Origin: Streptomyces griseoruber
GTDB taxonomy: Bacteria > Actinomycetota > Actinomycetes > Streptomycetales > Streptomycetaceae
Assembly (NCBI RefSeq): GCF_001514205.1
Contig: NZ_KQ948781.1
Span: forward strand, 124,001-188,000
DNA: 64,000 bases
Direction of reading: 5' to 3'
Numbering within the stretch: position 1 is the first letter of the stretch; each line of letters opens with the position of its first letter. This document shows positions 25,560-34,363 of this stretch, one piece after another. The notes under the pieces are model-generated. The model made no database searches. It saw only the letters and a list, made by a program, of their open reading frames with translations, and was not told the origin of the DNA. The translations under genes and the position numbers were made by a program.

Positions 25560-26610
25560 CACACCCGGGCAGGTCACCTGGACCGCGACCGCGTTCGGCT
25601 TCGCCTACGCCGCCGGCTTCCTGATCGCCGGCCCGCTCACCGACCGCCACGGACCACGCGCGGTGATGTCCGCCGGACTGGTGGCGGCCGCGGCCGCCAC
25701 AGCCGCGGCCGGCACGGCCCTCGACCTGACATGGGCCGTCGTCCTGCGCGTCGTCCAGGGACTGACGGCTGCCGCCTTCGCACCGGCCGCGTTCTCCTAC
25801 ATCGCCCACCACATCGCGCCACAACGGCGCCCGATCGTCCTGACCTGCGTCACCAGCGGCATGCTCGGTGCCGCCGTCCTAATGCAGATCGCAGCCCAAG
25901 CCGTCGCTGCCGGATCCGGATGGCGCGCGGTATTCCTCCTCAGCGCCGCCCTCATGGCGCTGAGCCTGCTGCTTGTGCGCCGCACCCTGCGCCCCACACC
26001 GCGCCCGGACACCGGAGGCGGCCTGCTGCACGCCTTCGCCGCGATGCCCCGACTGCTGCGACGGGGTAGGCTGGTCGCCCTGTACGCGGCCACCGTGACC
26101 CTGATGGCCGCCTTCGTCGCCCTCTACACGGCTGTGGCCGTCGCGGGACCGCCCGGCATCTCCGGGAACCCCACCGCGATCCTCGCGCTGCGGGCCAGCG
26201 CGCTGCCGGCGCTCGTCGCCGTCCCGCTGCTCGCACCCCTCCTGTCACGGCTCACCGCACCGAAGCGGCTGGTACTCGCCCTGGGCACTGCCGCCGTCGC
26301 CGTGGCGGCCGCCTCGGTGCTGGGCGGGCACACGATCCTGCTGGCGGTGGCGTTGCTGCTGTTCGTGGCCGTCGTCGCGGCCGCGGCGCCCGCCGTCGTC
26401 GAGACCGTCAACGCCACCGCCCCGCACGCACGCGGCGCGGCCGTCGCTCTCTACGCGTGCAGCATGTTCATCGGCGCCAGCCTGGGACCCCAACTGGCCG
26501 GCGTCCTCACCGGACAGGGCTTCAGCACGATCCTGCGCGTCGCCGCCGCCGGACTCCTCTTGGGCGCCGCCCTGGCCTGGCCGGCCACGCGCCACCAGCC
26601 CACCGAGTAA
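25560..26610 (+). pseudogene. MFS transporter, 3' part, cut by the Tn3-family transposon
   Basis: The remaining roughly 348 residues of the MFS transporter begun at 12789. GPLTDRHGPRAV is the signature loop between membrane segments 2 and 3. About ten further hydrophobic segments follow, ending VAAAGLLLGAALAWPATRHQ. Drug:H+ antiporter-1 type by size. The first bases (25560-25564) are the right target duplication. Without its first segments and start it is very unlikely to be functional; translation from GTG 25660 or ATG 25663 would lack the first two membrane helices. Confidence 0.93.
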
Positions 26611-26617
26611 CAGCCGA

Positions 26618-26671
26618 CACGCACAGGGGAGTCCCCCGCACCCTGGGGTGCGGGGGACTCCCCTGTGCGTG
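26618..26671. terminator. perfect 25-bp stem-loop, bidirectional terminator
   Basis: Arms 26618-26642 and 26647-26671 are exactly complementary over 25 bp, with loop CTGG. The hairpin lies between the convergent MFS 3' part and the MmyB regulator at 26680, ending 9 bp from the latter's stop. It can terminate both. Confidence 0.88.
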
Positions 26672-26679
26672 CCTCCGGT

Positions 26680-27522
26680 CTACCGCTCCGAGGCGTTCTC
26701 CCGGCTCCGGGTCGCGTGGAGACTCCCGAGCAGGGCCAGCGCCTGCGCGCTCGTGCTCCCCGGGACGGCGTGGTAGACCACCAGCTGCTGGCCCGGAGCG
26801 CCGCGTACGTCGAAGGTCTGGTAGGTGAGATCGAGGTGTCCGACATCGGGGTGGAGCAGTTCCTTGCCGTCGCGTGACTTCTCGTGGACGGTGTGCGAGG
26901 ACCACAGGGCGGCGAACTCCTCGCTCTCCTCGGCCAGCGACGCGACCAACTCCTGCAGGCGCGCGTAGTGCGGGTCGAGACCCGTGGCGTGGCGCAGCCC
27001 GGCGACGACCGCCTTCGCCGCCCGATCCCACCGGGTGAAGAAACTCCGGGCGGCGGGGTCGAGGAACGTCATGCGGGCCATGTTGTCCACGGTCTCGAAC
27101 GGTGAGAACAGGGCGTCGGCCAGCGCGTTCGAGGCCAGGAAGTCGTTGGCCGGGTTCAGGACGAACGCCGCGGCGTTCGCGTGCCCGTCCAGCAGCTGCC
27201 GCAGCGCGGTACTCACCGCTTCTCTCGGCTGGGGGCGCTCACCTTCCGGCGCGGTGCCCGCCAGGCGGAACAGGTGCTCCCTGGCCGCGTCGTCCATCAG
27301 CAGCGCGCTGCTGATCGCTTCGAGGATCTGTGCGGACGGGCCGCGCTCGCGGCCCTGCTCAAGGCGGGCGTAGTAGTCGCTGTTCATGCCCGCCAGGACG
27401 GCGACCTCCTCCCTTCGCAGCCCCGCCACCCGCCGGGCGCCGTACGAGGCGAGCCCGACGTCGTCGGGGCGCAGGCGGGCGCGGTGGGCGCGCAGGAAAT
27501 CTCCGAGATCGTTGCTGGTCAC
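26680..27522 (-). CDS. XRE-family regulator with MmyB-like domain (pair 4)
   Basis: A 280-residue regulator. HTH VAGLRREEVAVLAGMNSDYY with RLEQGRERGPS (about 32-60); MmyB-like domain with NPANDFLASNALADALF, FLDPAARSFFTRWD, LLHPDVGHLDLTYQTF and the end SAQALALLGSLHATR. ATG 27522. Divergent from the Atu4866 protein and SDR operon at 27653, with an inverted repeat 31 bp from its start. In the ancestral chromosome (transposon removed) it lies just past the MFS gene of the amidohydrolase operon. Confidence 0.88.
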   Translation of the reverse strand: MTSNDLGDFLRAHRARLRPDDVGLASYGARRVAGLRREEVAVLAGMNSDYYARLEQGRERGPSAQILEAISSALLMDDAAREHLFRLAGTAPEGERPQPREAVSTALRQLLDGHANAAAFVLNPANDFLASNALADALFSPFETVDNMARMTFLDPAARSFFTRWDRAAKAVVAGLRHATGLDPHYARLQELVASLAEESEEFAALWSSHTVHEKSRDGKELLHPDVGHLDLTYQTFDVRGAPGQQLVVYHAVPGSTSAQALALLGSLHATRSRENASER

Positions 27523-27552
27523 CCTCCCAGGCTAAGCCGCCCCCTGCCCGGC

Positions 27553-27579
27553 GTGCCTGGGTGCGCCGTACCCCGGCAC
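27553..27579. promoter_or_regulatory. operator candidate of MmyB/SDR pair 4
   Basis: GTGCCTGGGT (27553-27562) and ACCCCGGCAC (27570-27579): 10-bp inverted arms with one mismatch around a 7-bp centre, in the 130-bp divergent gap. Confidence 0.5.
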
Positions 27580-27652
27580 GACTCGTCCTGGCACCCGTTC
27601 CACGACCCGCCGAAGGTGGTGTCACCATCCCGCGAACGACAAGGAACACATC

Positions 27653-27952
27653 GTGAGACACCAGTCGAACCCGCCGCAGAAGCCCGCCGGGCAGCAGAGC
27701 AGTGCCGTGGACGCCGTCGACGTGGTCGGGATGTGGGTAACCGCGGACGGGCACATCCGCCAGGAGTTGCGCGCCGACGGCCGCTACGACGAGGCCCGCG
27801 GCTCCCGCCGCAGCGCCTACACCGGCCGCTACACCGTGACGGGCAGCCACCTCGACTACGTCGACGACACCGGCTTCACCGCCACCGGCGACATCCGCGA
27901 CGGTGTCCTCTTCCACGAGCACCTCGTCCTCCACAAGGAGGACCAGGCATGA
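27653..27952 (+). CDS. Atu4866-domain protein
   Basis: A 99-residue stand-alone version of the domain fused to amidohydrolase strands at 11986-12708: VVGMWVTADGHIRQELRADG, RYDEARGSRRSAYTGRYTV and YVDDTGFTATGDIRDGVLFH. GTG start at 27653. Its TGA overlaps the ATG of the SDR, so they are translationally coupled. The domain is a small beta-barrel-like fold of unknown biochemical role; repeated linkage to SDRs suggests it binds the same ligand or intermediate (inference). Confidence 0.85.
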   Translation: MRHQSNPPQKPAGQQSSAVDAVDVVGMWVTADGHIRQELRADGRYDEARGSRRSAYTGRYTVTGSHLDYVDDTGFTATGDIRDGVLFHEHLVLHKEDQA

Positions 27953-28809
27953 CCGGCAGGACCAGGACGATCCTGATCACGGGTGTCAGCAGCGGCCTCG
28001 GCCGCGCCTTCGCCACCGCCGCCCTCGACGCCGGCCATACCGTCGTAGGCACCGTCCGCAAGGAGGCGGACGCGACCGCCTTCACCGCCCTGCACCCCGA
28101 GCGCGCGCATGCCCGCGTCCTCGACGTCATCGACGACGCGGCGGTCCGCGCGACGGTGGATGAGGTGGAGCGGTCCGTGGGCCCGATCGACGTGCTGATC
28201 GCCAACGCCGGATACGGCCTGGAGGGAACCTTCGAGGAGACCCCGCTGTCCGCACTGCGCGCCCAGTTCGACGTCAACGTCTTCGGCGCCGCCGCCACCG
28301 TCCACGCCGTCCTGCCCCACATGAGCGCACGCCGCCGAGGGCACGTCCTGGCCGTCACCTCCATGGGCGGCCTGGTGAGCTTCCCCGGCGTCTCCGCCTA
28401 CTGCGGCAGCAAATACGCCCTCGAAGGCATCCTCGAAGCCATCGGCAAGGAAGTCGCCCCCTTCGGCATCCACGTCACCGCCGTCGAGCCCGGTTCCTTC
28501 CGCACCGACTGGGCGGGACGCTCGATGATCCGCACGCCGCGGACCGTCCCCGACTATGACGACCTCTTCGCACCCCTCCGCGCCGCCCGCCAGCAAGCCA
28601 GCGGCCGACAGCCTGGCGATCCGGCCAGGGCAGCCGCCGCCGTCCTGCACATCCTCGACGCCCCCGACCCGCCCGCCCACCTCGTCCTCGGTTCCGACGC
28701 ACTGCGCCTGGTCCGCGCCGGACGCGACGCCGTCGACCGTGACCTGAATGCGTGGGAGGACCTCGCCCGCTCGACCGACTTCCCGCAAGAAGGCACCACC
28801 AGCGGGTAG
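27949..28809 (+). CDS. short-chain dehydrogenase/reductase (pair 4)
   Basis: A 286-residue classical SDR: ILITGVSSGLGRAFATAALD, IANAGYGLEG (NAG), SMGGLVSF with the catalytic Ser region, YCGSKYALEG as the catalytic YxxxK and VEPGSFRTDW. ATG 27949 overlaps the Atu4866 stop as ATGA. Same group as the SDR at 5089 (similar PGDPA segment and C-terminal layout), so pairs 1 and 4 may derive from a common unit. Probably controlled by the divergent MmyB regulator. Confidence 0.88.
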   Translation: MTGRTRTILITGVSSGLGRAFATAALDAGHTVVGTVRKEADATAFTALHPERAHARVLDVIDDAAVRATVDEVERSVGPIDVLIANAGYGLEGTFEETPLSALRAQFDVNVFGAAATVHAVLPHMSARRRGHVLAVTSMGGLVSFPGVSAYCGSKYALEGILEAIGKEVAPFGIHVTAVEPGSFRTDWAGRSMIRTPRTVPDYDDLFAPLRAARQQASGRQPGDPARAAAAVLHILDAPDPPAHLVLGSDALRLVRAGRDAVDRDLNAWEDLARSTDFPQEGTTSG

Positions 28810-28811
28810 GG

Positions 28812-28830
28812 GCAGAGGGGGCGCCTCTGC
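28812..28830 (+). terminator. stem-loop after the SDR
   Basis: GCAGAGG-GGGCG-CCTCTGC, a perfect 7-bp stem 2 bp after the SDR stop. Probable terminator. Confidence 0.5.
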
Positions 28831-28896
28831 TTCAGTGGGATCGGAGCTGCTGACTTCGAGAACAGGACTGCCCTGAACTCTTGAACCGGGCCCGTC

Positions 28897-29532
28897 TCAG
28901 CTGTGGCCGGACGGCTGTTGCTCGCTCCCCAGCAACCGGGTGTTCTCCACCATGAGGCGTTGAACGACGTTGCGCAGTGCCAGCAGTTCTGTGTCCGCGC
29001 GTCGCACTGCGGCCAGGGCCTGGTCCCGCTCTCTGCGCAGAACCTCAACCTCGCCGTTTCGGCTCGGTGCCGACGCCAGGTCGCCCAGCACGTCGGCGGC
29101 GAGGTCGCGAACGCGGACGGCGCGTAGCTCGGCTCTCGCTGCTTCGAGGTCGCGGCGCAAGGCCGTGTTCTGTTCGAGCAGCATGCGGTTTTCCACCGCC
29201 AGGCCCGCGTCCTGGCGGGCTGCTGCTGCGGTCGCGGCCCGGGTCCGGTCGCGGTCGAGGTGCGCGCGGACGGCTTCCGCCTCGGCCTTGAGGTCTTGGT
29301 GCCGTTGCAGGTACTGGGGGTTGACCGCGGCGCGTCGGGTGATTTCCGCGTCGGAGAGCGGCCCGCGGGTCTTGCGCATACCGGCGATGACGGCCAGCAC
29401 GCGCTGCCGGCACGCTTCGCTGTCCGCCCGGCGCCGGGCCGCGGCGGCCTGCCGGCCCGCGTCCAGGGCGGCCGTTCGCCCGGCGGCCCGGTTCGTCGAG
29501 GCCGGTGCCTGGGGGATGCGGGCGCCGGTCAC
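28897..29532 (-). CDS. TnpC-like accessory protein of the recombinase trio (DUF6262-like)
   Basis: A 211-residue protein with an N-terminal basic helical part (RRRADSEACRQRVLAVIAGM, AEITRRAAVNPQYLQRHQDL, resembling a helix-turn-helix) and a long coiled coil (about 100-200: VENRMLLEQNTALRRDLEAA). Its GTG start at 29532 overlaps the TGA of the large recombinase (GTGA). Tn554 TnpC influences orientation and efficiency of insertion; the same role here is by analogy. It is longer than Tn554 TnpC (about 125 residues). Confidence 0.7.
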   Translation of the reverse strand: MTGARIPQAPASTNRAAGRTAALDAGRQAAAARRRADSEACRQRVLAVIAGMRKTRGPLSDAEITRRAAVNPQYLQRHQDLKAEAEAVRAHLDRDRTRAATAAAARQDAGLAVENRMLLEQNTALRRDLEAARAELRAVRVRDLAADVLGDLASAPSRNGEVEVLRRERDQALAAVRRADTELLALRNVVQRLMVENTRLLGSEQQPSGHS

Positions 29533-32123
29533 TTGGCCTCGCCGGTCAGCAGGATCGGGTCGATGGTCGGCTGGGCCAGCTGCTGGCGGCCGGCCAGGAC
29601 AGCGGCGACGGGGATCACGGTCAGGAACCGGTCCCGGCTGTGGAGCCATGCCTCGACGGTGGCCTTGTCCTCCTCGGTCAGCGAGCCGAGGTCCGTCTCG
29701 CACTTGTTGATGAGTTCGTCGATCTGCACGAGTTCCTGGCGCAGAAGCTCCGTGTTCGCCCGGCCCAGTGGCCCCGGCACGAGCACGCTGCCGTAGGCGG
29801 CCTCCAGCCGGGCGAGCTGCTCGGCCCTGGTGTCGCGCAGCTGGCGCAGGTCGGGGAGCTGGGTGAAGTCGGTGGTGAAGAACTTGCAGGAGAAGCACCG
29901 GTAGTAGACCGGGCAGCCGTGCCCGTCGGCGCGGACGTTGTTCATCTCGTGGCACGTCCCACCGGGTACCGGGACCTGGCCCACGCCCGCGCGGGCGCGG
30001 TCGGCGAGGTCGTCGGCCGGGGTGCGGGCGCGAAGCCGGCCGCCGGAGATGTCGAACTGGTACTTGGCGGCGATGGCCCGCACGGCATCCACCCTACGGG
30101 GGTGGGAGACTCGGTAGTAGATCTGCGTGGTGGAGGGCTCCTGGTGAGCCATGAGGACTTGCAGGATCTCCAGTGGCACCCCGGCGTCGGCGCGCAGCTG
30201 GGCGTAGGTGTGCCGGAAGGCGTAGGGGAAGACGCGGGAGCGGTCGAAGTCCTGGCCGTGCTCGTCGACGAGCTGGGTGATGCCGTCCATCCACACCTCC
30301 AGCCAGTACCGGCTCGTGCTGGAGTCATAGGGGCGCTCCCCGAGCTTGTTCGCGCGCGAGCGCCGCGGTGTGGGGAACAGCAGCATCCGCTGCGAGAGCG
30401 GTCGGCCTTCGGTGTCGAACCACTGCGGGAACTCCCGGCGCAGGTAGTCCTGCTGCCGGGAGATCACCTCGACATCGGTGAGGTGCAGCGGCAGCTTGTG
30501 CCGTCGGCGGACCTTCTGCATCCAATAGACGAGGAAGGGGTAGCGTCGGCGCTGCACACTGCCGTCGGGCGCCTCGATGTCGACGTCGTGCCACTCGACG
30601 CAGTCGAACTCCAGATGCCGGGCCTCCCACGGACGCCGGCCCACCCGCAGGGACAGCTCGACGAAGCCGCGGGGCGTGCCGTCGGGGAGCAGGGCGAGGT
30701 TGTCCTCGGCCATCAGAGCTAGGAACACCGTCTCCGGCAGAGCGTCCTGGGAGCGGCCCTCCAGTTCGCTGTCCGTGTCATCGCGCTCCGGGAACGGCGG
30801 TACCTCCTGCGCCAGCAGGTGCACCCCGCCCGCGCCGGCCTCCGCCAGCCACGCCCGGCCCTGATCCAGGATGGCACGCAAGGTGTGCACCAGGTCCCAG
30901 TGGCGCTGCGGGGTCACCAACAGCGGACCGGCCCCGGCCAGCGACGGCAGCAGACGCTCCCCGACCACCGCGCGCCGCGGGTCGTCGACGGCCAGGGCCT
31001 CGTAGTCGTCCGTGTCGCGGGCGCGTTCGGCCAGCCACTGCAGGTACAGCGTCATGCCCGCCCGTCCGACCTTCGCCGGCTGGCGTCCCTCGTCCGGCAG
31101 GGTGCGCAGGAACATCGCGAACCAGCGGGCCGCGTAGCCGGCTGACTTCAGCCGGGCCGGGGAGGACTCGGAGGAGGCCAGCAGCAGGACGTGCTGCTGG
31201 GCAAGGTGCAGGAGCCACGGGGCGTGCACGTCGCTGAGGTCGACGGTGCCACCCCGGTAACGCGGGTTGAGCACGTTGAGACGGATCACCGTACGCGAGT
31301 GCTCCACGTCGCGATCGGCATCCAGAAGGGGCAGAGACCGTTGCCACAGACGAAGGAAGGTCGTCTTCTGGCCCTTTCTGGGGAGGTCGGCCGCGAGCAG
31401 ATCGGTCACCGAGTGGTCCACCAGCCACCGGATGGCGGCTTTGACCTGCAACGGGCTGACACGGCCGCCCTGCCGCAGCTGGGTCTCGTAGCCGCGCAGG
31501 ACCTGGACGCGCAGTGCTTCCGCGAGGTCGCCCAGGGGGACGATGCCCATGGTGGTGTAGATCGCCGGTGCCGACAGTGCCCATTGCGGCAGATCGGGTC
31601 TGCCCGCGTGGGCCCACTGCCGCTGGTGCGGAGTGCACAGCCGCGTGCCCTTCTGCATCGCCCAGCGCGAGCACACCCGTACGACGCACTCGCCCAGCCC
31701 CGGACGCGGTGGTGGACCGGTGGCCAAATACTCCTGAACCGTCAGCCCCGCGACCCTTCGAGCGCCGGCGCAGCTCTTGCACAGCCCGCTCGCCTCCGCC
31801 GGCCGCGGGCAGCCGACCGCGCACGGCTTCTCGCCCAAGATGCGGCGCGGGGCAGGCGCGGGTGCGTTCGAGCACCAGGACTTGATGTCGCCGGGTGAAC
31901 CGGCCTTCTGCCAGGCTGCCGAGCACCGCCAGCACAGCCAAGGAGACGTTTCCGCAGGGCGGTCGCAGGCGGGGTGGGCGCACGCCCGCAGGGTGTGCCA
32001 GTCGGCCCCGAGCGGGAAACGCAGCTCAAGGGTCGCGCGATCCAGTCCGTGCTCGACCAGGTACGCCCAGTCCGGCTCGGGCGCCAAGGCGCTGGAGGGC
32101 AGGCTCGGGGCCGGTGAGGTCAT
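29529..32123 (-). CDS. large tyrosine recombinase, TnpB-like
   Basis: An 864-residue site-specific recombinase. The N-terminal third has Cys-rich elements (CAHPACDRPAETSPWLCWRC, CPRPAEASGLCKSC) that look like zinc-binding knuckles. The catalytic domain shows LRVGRRPWEARHL (Arg), PYAFRHTYAQLRADAG (HxxR-like) and MAHQEPSTTQIYYRVSH (His and Tyr). A C-terminal CHEMNNVRADGHGCPVYYRC with CFSC may bind metal. ATG 32123 overlaps the stop of the preceding recombinase. Size and order match Tn554 TnpB. Confidence 0.85.
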   Translation of the reverse strand: MTSPAPSLPSSALAPEPDWAYLVEHGLDRATLELRFPLGADWHTLRACAHPACDRPAETSPWLCWRCSAAWQKAGSPGDIKSWCSNAPAPAPRRILGEKPCAVGCPRPAEASGLCKSCAGARRVAGLTVQEYLATGPPPRPGLGECVVRVCSRWAMQKGTRLCTPHQRQWAHAGRPDLPQWALSAPAIYTTMGIVPLGDLAEALRVQVLRGYETQLRQGGRVSPLQVKAAIRWLVDHSVTDLLAADLPRKGQKTTFLRLWQRSLPLLDADRDVEHSRTVIRLNVLNPRYRGGTVDLSDVHAPWLLHLAQQHVLLLASSESSPARLKSAGYAARWFAMFLRTLPDEGRQPAKVGRAGMTLYLQWLAERARDTDDYEALAVDDPRRAVVGERLLPSLAGAGPLLVTPQRHWDLVHTLRAILDQGRAWLAEAGAGGVHLLAQEVPPFPERDDTDSELEGRSQDALPETVFLALMAEDNLALLPDGTPRGFVELSLRVGRRPWEARHLEFDCVEWHDVDIEAPDGSVQRRRYPFLVYWMQKVRRRHKLPLHLTDVEVISRQQDYLRREFPQWFDTEGRPLSQRMLLFPTPRRSRANKLGERPYDSSTSRYWLEVWMDGITQLVDEHGQDFDRSRVFPYAFRHTYAQLRADAGVPLEILQVLMAHQEPSTTQIYYRVSHPRRVDAVRAIAAKYQFDISGGRLRARTPADDLADRARAGVGQVPVPGGTCHEMNNVRADGHGCPVYYRCFSCKFFTTDFTQLPDLRQLRDTRAEQLARLEAAYGSVLVPGPLGRANTELLRQELVQIDELINKCETDLGSLTEEDKATVEAWLHSRDRFLTVIPVAAVLAGRQQLAQPTIDPILLTGEAK

Positions 32124-33274
32124 GACGGTCCGAAGAACCGGTCGGAGACGGCGTTCGCGGCGATCACGGTCTTGGCGTCGGAGACCGTGCGGTAGACGTC
32201 TTGGCTGGTGACGTCGCTATGGCCGAGCAGACGCTGGAGGACATCGCGAGCGATGTCCAGGTCGGCGGCTGTCTCGCCGAAGGTGTGCCGGAGCATGTGC
32301 GGGTGGAGGTGGCGCAGGCCGGCGCGTGTGGACAGGCCGGCCAGCAGGTCCTGCACCCGACGGGCGCTGAGCGCTTCGCTGCCGGGAGCGCCGGTGGGGC
32401 CGGGAAAGGTGACGAAGGCCCACGGGCTGGCGCCCGCTCGCCGGACAGTCCTGCGCTCCCGCAGCCAGTCGGCGTATAGCATCTCCACCGGGCTGGGCAC
32501 GGGCAGGATGACGGTGCCGCGGTTCTTGTTGGCCGCGCCCTTCGGATGCCCGCCGCGCTTGCGCAAGTGCAGGTGAGAGCCCTGCAGGTAGGAGCACTCA
32601 GGCACCGTGCGGCCCGCCGGAATGAAGTGGATGTCCTCGCGCTTGAGCGCCACCAGCTGCCCGACACGCAACGCGCAGCAGGCCATGATCGCCACCATGC
32701 AGCGGTCCCGGGCGGTCTCTGCCGCCTCCAGGACCTTGGTGAACTCCTCCTGGGTCGCTGCCGGCGGCCGCGCCGAGGCGTGACTCGGCCGCGCATCCAC
32801 ACGAATGCGCGGCCTGACCGCGACGGCCCCGCCCGACTGGGCCGGGACGGTCGTGAACAGCGCGTCGACGACCGCGGCCTCGACGCGCCCAAGGTCTGCC
32901 AAGTGCAGGTAGAACCCGTGAATCGCAGCCAGGGCCGGCGCGAGCGTCGCATCTTCCGGCAGCCGTCCGTACCCACGGCCGCTGGTCGCCCGCGGTGTGG
33001 TCCGCAGGTGCATCACATAGGCCGGAAGCCGGAAAGCAGCCTCGTGCCTGGAGAATCCGCGCTCATCCGCCCAGACATGAAACCGCTTCAGGTGACCGGC
33101 GTAGGTCTTGGTCGTCGACTCCTCGCGGGCCCGACCGAACCGCAGGTGACGAAGATGGTCGTCGACATCGCCGACCACAGCCAGAGTGGGCCCAGCCAAG
33201 ACCGTCCAGTAAGCGAGCTCGTCGCTCACCGGGACGCGCACGATCTCCGCGTGCATCGGCGCCAGCATGATCAC
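32120..33274 (-). CDS. tyrosine recombinase, TnpA-like
   Basis: A 384-residue integrase-type recombinase. SAM-like core-binding region (TTKTYAGHLKRFHVWADERG, about 50-75); catalytic residues Arg in CCALRVGQLVALKRED, HxxR in HPHMLRHTFGE, His in LLGHSDVTSQDVY and Tyr in that last segment. Start GTG 33274, or ATG 33268 or 33256. First gene of the trio; its TGA overlaps the next ATG. Apparently intact, so the element could be active. Confidence 0.87.
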   Translation of the reverse strand: MIMLAPMHAEIVRVPVSDELAYWTVLAGPTLAVVGDVDDHLRHLRFGRAREESTTKTYAGHLKRFHVWADERGFSRHEAAFRLPAYVMHLRTTPRATSGRGYGRLPEDATLAPALAAIHGFYLHLADLGRVEAAVVDALFTTVPAQSGGAVAVRPRIRVDARPSHASARPPAATQEEFTKVLEAAETARDRCMVAIMACCALRVGQLVALKREDIHFIPAGRTVPECSYLQGSHLHLRKRGGHPKGAANKNRGTVILPVPSPVEMLYADWLRERRTVRRAGASPWAFVTFPGPTGAPGSEALSARRVQDLLAGLSTRAGLRHLHPHMLRHTFGETAADLDIARDVLQRLLGHSDVTSQDVYRTVSDAKTVIAANAVSDRFFGPS

Positions 33275-33583
33275 GCTGGGACTCTACGGGCGCCGTAGGA
33301 CCAGACCCACAGAATCGAGAATCCCGGGACGCCCAGCCGAACTATCTGATAGCTGCCACATAGCGGCCACCCACGGCGGGCGCCCGTCGTGGAGAACCAA
33401 TAGGTCGACCTACGGCCGACCCCATCTACTCACTGAGCGGTCTTACGACGATCAGTACGAGTGAGTCGACGCGTTGAGTACGTGCGCAGAAGCCTCGCCG
33501 GCGCGCATCGCCGACCGCACCACTGCATCGACGCACCAGCACCGTCCCTGAAAATCCATGCTCGCCACGAAGCTGAACTGCCT
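33275..33583. other. promoter side of the recombinase trio
   Basis: About 300 bp without a gene. It contains CTACGG-GCG-CCGTAG just upstream of the trio and GGTCG/CGACC near 33402. Either may be part of the element end or the promoter; no boundary can be fixed. Confidence 0.3.
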
Positions 33584-34021
33584 ATGCTCCAATTCATGCG
33601 AAGCGTCTTCGTGTTCCCCACAGGTGAGCGAGCTGAGACCGTCGCCTCGCTCGATCGGCATCTGCCCGAGCAGCGCGATCCGTGGACTCTGGACGGCAAC
33701 CTCTACATCAACATCGACGATGAGCAGACCGGCTACCTCTTCTCCGACTGGGATCCCGAAGATGTGGCGATCCTCGAAGCGGCCATCGGACATCACCCCA
33801 CGTGGGCGGTGGAGATCGACATCTCCGGGCGGATCGACGGCACCGCAGAGGTTCACCAAATGATCGCTCTGCTGCTTGAGCATGGAGGCGTGGCAATGGA
33901 CGACTACACCACCCACCCATGGACCCTGCCGGAAATCCTGTCTGGAGCAGTGATCGACGGCCTGCGCTTCTTCGACTTTCGCGGCTACCACGAACTCCAC
34001 CGCGAACACGGGCGCTTCTGA
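33584..34021 (+). CDS. small acidic protein of unknown function
   Basis: I do not recognise the family. From ATG 33584 (or ATG 33596) 145 residues: VFVFPTGERAETVASLDRHL, NLYINIDDEQTGYLFSDWDP, VEIDISGRIDGTAEVHQMIA, ending LRFFDFRGYHELHREHGRF. It is acidic, without signal peptide or membrane segments. Size, acidity and aromatic content are like immunity proteins of polymorphic toxins, but no toxin is adjacent, so that is only a suggestion. Confidence 0.6.
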   Translation: MLQFMRSVFVFPTGERAETVASLDRHLPEQRDPWTLDGNLYINIDDEQTGYLFSDWDPEDVAILEAAIGHHPTWAVEIDISGRIDGTAEVHQMIALLLEHGGVAMDDYTTHPWTLPEILSGAVIDGLRFFDFRGYHELHREHGRF

Positions 34022-34071
34022 CTCGATCACCTCACCGGGGCAAGTTCAGAGAAGCCCGTATCCGATGCCCG

Positions 34072-34288
34072 ATGTTGTCGATCAACCCCAAGATGCTGCC
34101 CCGGCTCGACGCGTTGGAGGCCTGGCCTGCTGGCCCGCCGCCAACGCGCGTCGACGAAGGCCGGCGCGGTGAGGTCGAGGTGTCGACCTCACCCTGAGGT
34201 TCCTGCGCAGCAAGCGCGCCCGGGCCCACCGGGCCGCCGCGACATGGACTGTGGACCTGGGCGTGCCCACACGGCCTCGGCCTGGACG
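34072..34288 (+). pseudogene. broken small gene, integrase-associated family
   Basis: ATG 34072: MLSINPKMLPRLDALE, then, after frame changes, RVDEGRRGEVE and LTLRFLRSKRARAHRAA with VDLGVPT. It resembles a short Streptomyces family of about 75 residues of unknown role. At least two small indels break it. Confidence 0.4.
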
Positions 34289-34363
34289 CTGATCGAGCAC
34301 AACGATCTGTGGACGGGCCTGACCTGCGACGGCTGGCGTGGCCGCAGCGACCGGTCAGCGAAT

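Larger units (their letters stand above)
28897..33274 (-). mobile_element. Tn554-type recombinase trio
   Basis: Three leftward genes coupled by 4-bp overlaps: a 384-residue tyrosine recombinase, an 864-residue tyrosine recombinase and a 211-residue coiled-coil partner. This is the gene order and size pattern of Tn554 tnpA-tnpB-tnpC. Tn554-type elements have no terminal inverted repeats or long duplications, and I could not place the outer ends or find cargo that clearly belongs to it. Confidence 0.8.
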
